A stretch of DNA of 33,110 nucleotides from an uncultured Pelosinus sp. (GTDB taxonomy: Bacteria; Bacillota; Negativicutes; Sporomusales; Acetonemataceae): the NCBI GenBank assembly GCA_900542835.1, contig UQPB01000037.1:1-33110 (forward strand), read 5' to 3'. This document shows positions 32,391-33,110 of this stretch, in pieces (the stretch's first letter is position 1; each line of letters begins with the position of its first letter). The notes under the pieces are model-generated. The model was not told the origin of the DNA, did not search any database, and worked only from the letters and a program-made list of their open reading frames with translations. The position numbers and the translations under genes are program-made.

Positions 32391-32789
32391 TCAGTTAGAG
32401 GCTGAACCAATCGCGAAGCCGATTACCAGGGCCGCGATCTCCCGCAGCGAGTTGTCATGACGCTCTTTTTCAGCTTTTTGGCGATGCCGCCAGTCGCGTT
32501 CGCTTTCATGGGGCCGGCGCTTCATTTCCCGTTCATGGCGTTCATTTTCCTGCCGCACACGCTCGCGCCGCTCCTGCTCACGCCGTTCTTTCTCACGCCG
32601 CTGCTCCTGCTCGCGACGCTCTTTTTCGCGGCGCTGCTCCTGCTCGTGATGGTCCTTGTCCTGCCTTTGCAGGCTGGCCGGTCTGTTATTGCTATGTAAA
32701 GAAGCCGCTTCGGCCGCCGTTGCGCCAAAGCCAATTTGCAGCATGCCAAGCATCGTATAGGCAACTATTTTCTTCGCTATTTTGGTCAT
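32391..32789 (-). CDS. Small secreted protein with charged Arg/Glu repeats
   Basis: This 132-residue protein has a signal peptide (MTKIAKKIVAYTMLG, cut after about AEAA), then a long, highly charged helix. It holds tandem 10-residue units of the form EQEQRREKERR, grading into RRERVRQENERHERE, and ends in a short hydrophobic segment (AALVIGFAIGSAS). AAGGAGGG lies just before the ATG. The repeat region should form a single alpha-helix or coiled coil. I do not recognise the family. The tail may anchor it to a membrane. It stands as a single gene. Confidence 0.8.
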   Translation of the reverse strand: MTKIAKKIVAYTMLGMLQIGFGATAAEAASLHSNNRPASLQRQDKDHHEQEQRREKERREQEQRREKERREQERRERVRQENERHEREMKRRPHESERDWRHRQKAEKERHDNSLREIAALVIGFAIGSASN

Positions 32790-33110
32790 TTCAATCCCTC
32801 CTTATTGTTTATTTTACCAGCCAAATCTTAGAATTTTTTTTGATTTTGAGCAAACCGCCATTTTTATTTGATTAGGGCTGAAGCAAAGAAAAACCAGCAG
32901 CTGCCGGATCAGGCCTAACAAACTAAAGGAGAAGCCACCCGTCGGGTGACTTCTCCTCAGGCCGTTGGTAAAGCCCTATCTACGCTGTTCCCCGCAAGGG
33001 GGATGCCGCCAACACTAAGGCGCTAAAGCGCCAGGAGTTGCGCAATGGCCTCGCAATCCCATTGCTAACGTACCTTTCCGTACGCGTCGCTGCTGGGCTC
33101 GCGAGGCCGC
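32790..33110. other. Gene-free, hairpin-rich end of the window
   Basis: No gene is seen. The stretch has an AT-rich part next to the small secreted-protein gene, a hairpin at 32928-32956, a GGCGCT/AGCGCC hairpin (33019-33032), and outer arms GGCCTCGC/GCGAGGCC (33047-33054 with 33101-33108) with inner CGTAC/GTACG. It may continue past the window. Confidence 0.6.
32928..32956. terminator. Hairpin, possible terminator on the minus strand
   Basis: GGAGAAG/CTTCTCC arms with one mismatch and a CACCC/GGGTG inner stem are followed on the minus strand by TTTAGTTTG. It could end a transcript coming from beyond the right edge of the window. Confidence 0.45.

Overview
The window looks like a chromosomal segment of an anaerobic Firmicute. 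I infer the Negativicutes, Sporomusaceae-like. The grounds are a moderately GC-rich genome with AGGAGG-type ribosome binding sites, textbook sigma-A promoters with 17-bp spacers, a cobalamin riboswitch, a DcuC anaerobic dicarboxylate carrier, a solitary ECF S component and many amino-acid ABC genes. There is no rRNA, tRNA, phage, transposase or CRISPR array.

Layout. 1-1111: a promoter, a cobalamin riboswitch and leader hairpins, then a GNAT acetyltransferase. 1214-4524 (minus): a MscS channel and a zinc-ribbon/Ser-Thr kinase/ankyrin fusion. 4821-5312 (minus): a Cu/Zn superoxide dismutase without a signal peptide. 5463-7802 (minus): a soluble chemoreceptor and NADP-isocitrate dehydrogenase. 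7871-12542 (minus), with a divergent LysR gene at 12724-13602: an aconitase-family hydratase, a DcuC transporter and an alpha/beta hydrolase, which look like one organic-acid utilisation unit. 13724-15109 (minus): a secreted duplicated-domain protein. 15403-15990: an ECF S component. 16109-17785: a UbiB/AarF kinase. 17841-18290 (minus): a MarR regulator that may be leaderless. 18821-19661: a metallo-beta-lactamase-fold protein under a palindromic operator.

19826-29225 is the richest part. Two amino-acid ABC importers point away from each other. The left one (SBP, two permeases, ATPase, D-cysteine desulfhydrase) matches the cystine/D-cysteine logic of E. coli tcyJLN-dcyD. The right one (SBP, permease, M20 amidohydrolase, permease, ATPase) resembles the B. 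subtilis ytm/ytn logic of importing and deacylating sulfur-amino-acid derivatives. Each has a near-consensus promoter followed by an intrinsic terminator inside its 5' leader, so both look attenuated. The roughly 700 bp between the promoters holds nested inverted repeats and one copy of a dispersed repeat whose other copy lies upstream of the cobalamin riboswitch promoter.

29301-33110 (minus): a nitroreductase, an RNase Z-like hydrolase, a CitMHS/NhaD-type transporter with another leader attenuator, a small secreted charged-repeat protein, and a structured gene-free end. No clearly new defence or mobile system is visible. The best leads are the leader attenuators, the kinase-ankyrin/MscS pair, the hydratase-DcuC-hydrolase cluster and the small structured repeats.
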